Assembly (NCBI RefSeq): GCF_900602065.1
Contig: NZ_UWFN01000347.1
Span: forward strand, 219,543 to 283,542
Length of the DNA stretch: 64,000 bases
Direction: 5' to 3'
Source: Pseudomonas viridiflava
Lineage (GTDB): Bacteria > Pseudomonadota > Gammaproteobacteria > Pseudomonadales > Pseudomonadaceae
Shown: positions 62,818 through 64,000 of the stretch, one piece after another
Position numbering within the stretch: position 1 is the first letter of the stretch
How the letters are laid out: each line of letters begins with the position of its first letter
The notes under the pieces: model-generated
Database searches by the model: none
What the model was told of the DNA's origin: nothing
What the model saw: the letters and a program-made list of their open reading frames with translations, nothing else
Translations under genes and position numbers: made by a program

Positions 62818-63555
62818 ATGCCCAACTCGGCTAGAGAAACTCTCTTGCGCGCGATCATAGGCGATGAGCAGCCGCCTGCGCATTTGGCCAGAACAGTGAT
62901 CGAGGAAAAACTACGCAGCGCAATCCTGGATGGGCGATTGCCAGCGGGTACGGCGTTGCGTCAGCAAGAACTCGCCACTCTGTTCGGCGTCAGTCGTATG
63001 CCCGTACGCGAAGCTCTTAGGCAGCTTGAAGCCCAGTCTTTGCTTCGAGTCGAACGGCACAAAGGGGGCGTGGTAGCTCCGCTGATTGGTGAAGATGCTG
63101 TTGATGCCTACGCACTCCGCATCCTTCTTGAATCAGAGGCGATACGCTTGTCCATCCCTTTCCTTGAGGCCAGCGATCTCGCTGAAGCGCGGCTGTGTAT
63201 CGAGAAGCTTGAAGTTGAAACCGAATACGCCGAAATCGGCAGGCTCAACCGTATGTTCCATATGGCACTCTATGCCAAGGTTTCTAACAAACGGTTAATG
63301 GCGGCCGTGGAACAAGGGTTAAGTGAAGAGGAGCGTTTCCTGCGCTTCAATCTGGCAGCAATGGGTTTGGGCAAACTCGCTCAGGACGACCATTGGGAGT
63401 TGCTGAAACTGGCTGAGGAAAGGAAGGTCGAGGAAACCGTTCAGGCTTTGCAACTGCACCTCAACCGAGGTGTAAAAGCCGTGACTCAGTATTTGCAAAG
63501 CCAGGCTAACGCTCAACCATTGCCTGCACGCAAGGCAAGAATCAAAGTCAGCTAG
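62818..63555 (+). CDS. GntR-family regulator, FCD type
   Basis: The 245-residue protein has the winged helix (VIEEKLRSAILDGRLPAGTA; LRQQELATLFGVSRMPVREA; LRQLEAQSLLRVERHKGG) and an FCD domain (AYALRILLESEAIRLSIPFL; RLNRMFHMALYAKVSNKRLM). ATG 62818 follows AAAGG. The promoter and palindrome just upstream suggest that it represses itself. It closes the gene-containing part of the window before the rRNA operon. Confidence 0.9.
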   Translation: MPNSARETLLRAIIGDEQPPAHLARTVIEEKLRSAILDGRLPAGTALRQQELATLFGVSRMPVREALRQLEAQSLLRVERHKGGVVAPLIGEDAVDAYALRILLESEAIRLSIPFLEASDLAEARLCIEKLEVETEYAEIGRLNRMFHMALYAKVSNKRLMAAVEQGLSEEERFLRFNLAAMGLGKLAQDDHWELLKLAEERKVEETVQALQLHLNRGVKAVTQYLQSQANAQPLPARKARIKVS

Positions 63556-63651
63556 CAGCATGCGCCGCACTGGATATTAAAGCCGTCATGGCCTGTGGAT
63601 ATCTAAGCACTGACAGATCGACCTAATACCCGTTTTGTGACCGTCTGAAAG

Positions 63652-63686
63652 ACAAAACCCCCGATCGCGTTAGCGATCGGGGGTTT
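63652..63686 (-). terminator. Terminator of the rRNA operon
   Basis: AAACCCCCGATCGC and GCGATCGGGGGTTT are perfect complements around GTTA. On the minus strand it follows the 3' end of the 5S gene by about 12 bases and ends in a short T-run. Confidence 0.88.
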
Positions 63687-63697
63687 CGGAATTTAAT

Positions 63698-63813
63698 CTT
63701 GACGATGACCTACTCTCACATGGGGAAACCCCACACTACCATCGGCGATACATCGTTTCACTACTGAGTTCGGGATGGGATCAGGTGGTTCCAATGCTCT
63801 ATGGTCGTCAAGA
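63698..63813 (-). rRNA. rrf: 5S ribosomal RNA, distal copy
   Basis: On the minus strand the sequence reads TTCTTGACGACCATAGAGCA to GTAGGTCATCGTCAAG, about 116 bases, with the loop segments of Pseudomonas 5S RNA (CCACCTGATCCCATCCCGAA; AGTAGTGAAACG; GGGGTTTCCCCATGTGAGAG). It lies downstream of another 5S copy in the same operon. A hairpin at 63826-63849 (GGTGCGTTACT and complement) separates the two and is probably a processing site. Confidence 0.95.
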
Positions 63814-63875
63814 AATTCTGTAGCTGGTGCGTTACTGAAGTAACGCACCGGCGAAATTCTATGGCTTCTACTAAA

Positions 63876-63909
63876 ACAAAACCCCTGAACGCGTAAGCGA
63901 TCAGGGGTT
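63876..63909 (-). terminator. Terminator-like hairpin between the two 5S copies
   Basis: AACCCCTGA and TCAGGGGTT pair around an inner CGC-GTAA-GCG stem with A-A mismatches. On the minus strand it lies 12 bases after the first 5S gene, with a T-run (TTTTGTTTT) behind it. Confidence 0.75.
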
Positions 63910-63921
63910 CTGGAATTTAAT

Positions 63922-64000
63922 CTTGACGATGACCTACTCTCACATGGGGAAACCCCACACTACCATCGGCGATACATCGTTTCACTACTGAGTTCGGGAT
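63922..64000 (-). rRNA. rrf: 5S ribosomal RNA, proximal copy (cut by the window edge)
   Basis: The first 79 bases from the 3' side match the complete copy at 63698-63813 exactly over the visible length, as far as I can compare by eye. Transcription comes from beyond the right edge, where 23S, tRNA and 16S genes are expected. Confidence 0.93.

Overview
The window is chromosomal DNA of a Pseudomonas, most likely of the fluorescens/syringae/putida side of the genus. The evidence is the gene families, the gshA-argA-argE, rho-trxA, hemB-ppk/ppx and zapA-6S RNA-5-FCL neighbourhoods, the many REP-type inverted repeats of the forms GTGGGAGCGGGCTTGCCCGCGA and TGTAGGAGCGAGCTTGCTCG, and Shine-Dalgarno-led starts. 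No phage, insertion sequence, CRISPR array or tRNA gene was seen.

Layout. 1-7.6 kb: 3' end of tex, a hotdog thioesterase, gshA, argA and argE (minus strand), and a CYTH-CHAD triphosphatase. 7.7-11.5 kb: a four-gene polar amino-acid ABC importer (minus) divergent from a FadR-type regulator, with two copies of one palindromic operator between them. 11.8-19.3 kb: trxA, rho, ubiD with an overlapping ferredoxin-flavin reductase gene, a small outer-membrane-type protein, a ChaC-like cyclotransferase, and glpT. 19.6-20.9 kb: two tandem TonB-C-terminal-domain proteins, the second of which is broken. 21-29.5 kb: quinone oxidoreductase, a FliL-like protein, an EVE protein, a 50-residue membrane protein, 5-FCL, 6S RNA, zapA, a ZapB-like coiled coil, then ygfB-pepP-ubiH-ubiI-like. 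29.8-36.2 kb: ferric ABC importer, gcvT-gcvH without gcvP, a DUF2388 protein, and an NfeD/stomatin pair. 36.5-46.2 kb: a lone GspE/PilB ATPase, an ACT-like small protein divergent from an Lrp regulator, ppx/ppk convergent and overlapping, hemB, dedA, elbB. 46.3-50.7 kb: cytosine deaminase, PucR regulator and cytosine permease, then a YaiI-family protein. 50.8-63.6 kb: a cytochrome c-FTR1 iron permease, an RsmX/Y/Z-like small RNA, an MscS-type channel, a YdgA-like protein, a HAD phosphatase, a FecI-FecR-STN receptor set, an MFS transporter and a self-regulated GntR protein. The right end is the tail of an rRNA operon on the minus strand with two tandem 5S genes.

Functional themes. Most genes are core housekeeping: glutathione and arginine synthesis, ubiquinone hydroxylation, polyphosphate turnover, haem synthesis, transcription termination. 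Iron supply recurs: a periplasmic ferric importer, a cytochrome-FTR1 permease with a Fur-like site, and a cell-surface-signalling receptor set. The least expected items are the GGA-loop small RNA at about 52.9 kb, the decaying TonB-like duplicate at about 20.2-20.9 kb, a REP repeat that supplies the last codons of the 5-FCL gene, and two well-defined palindromic operators beside GntR-family genes.
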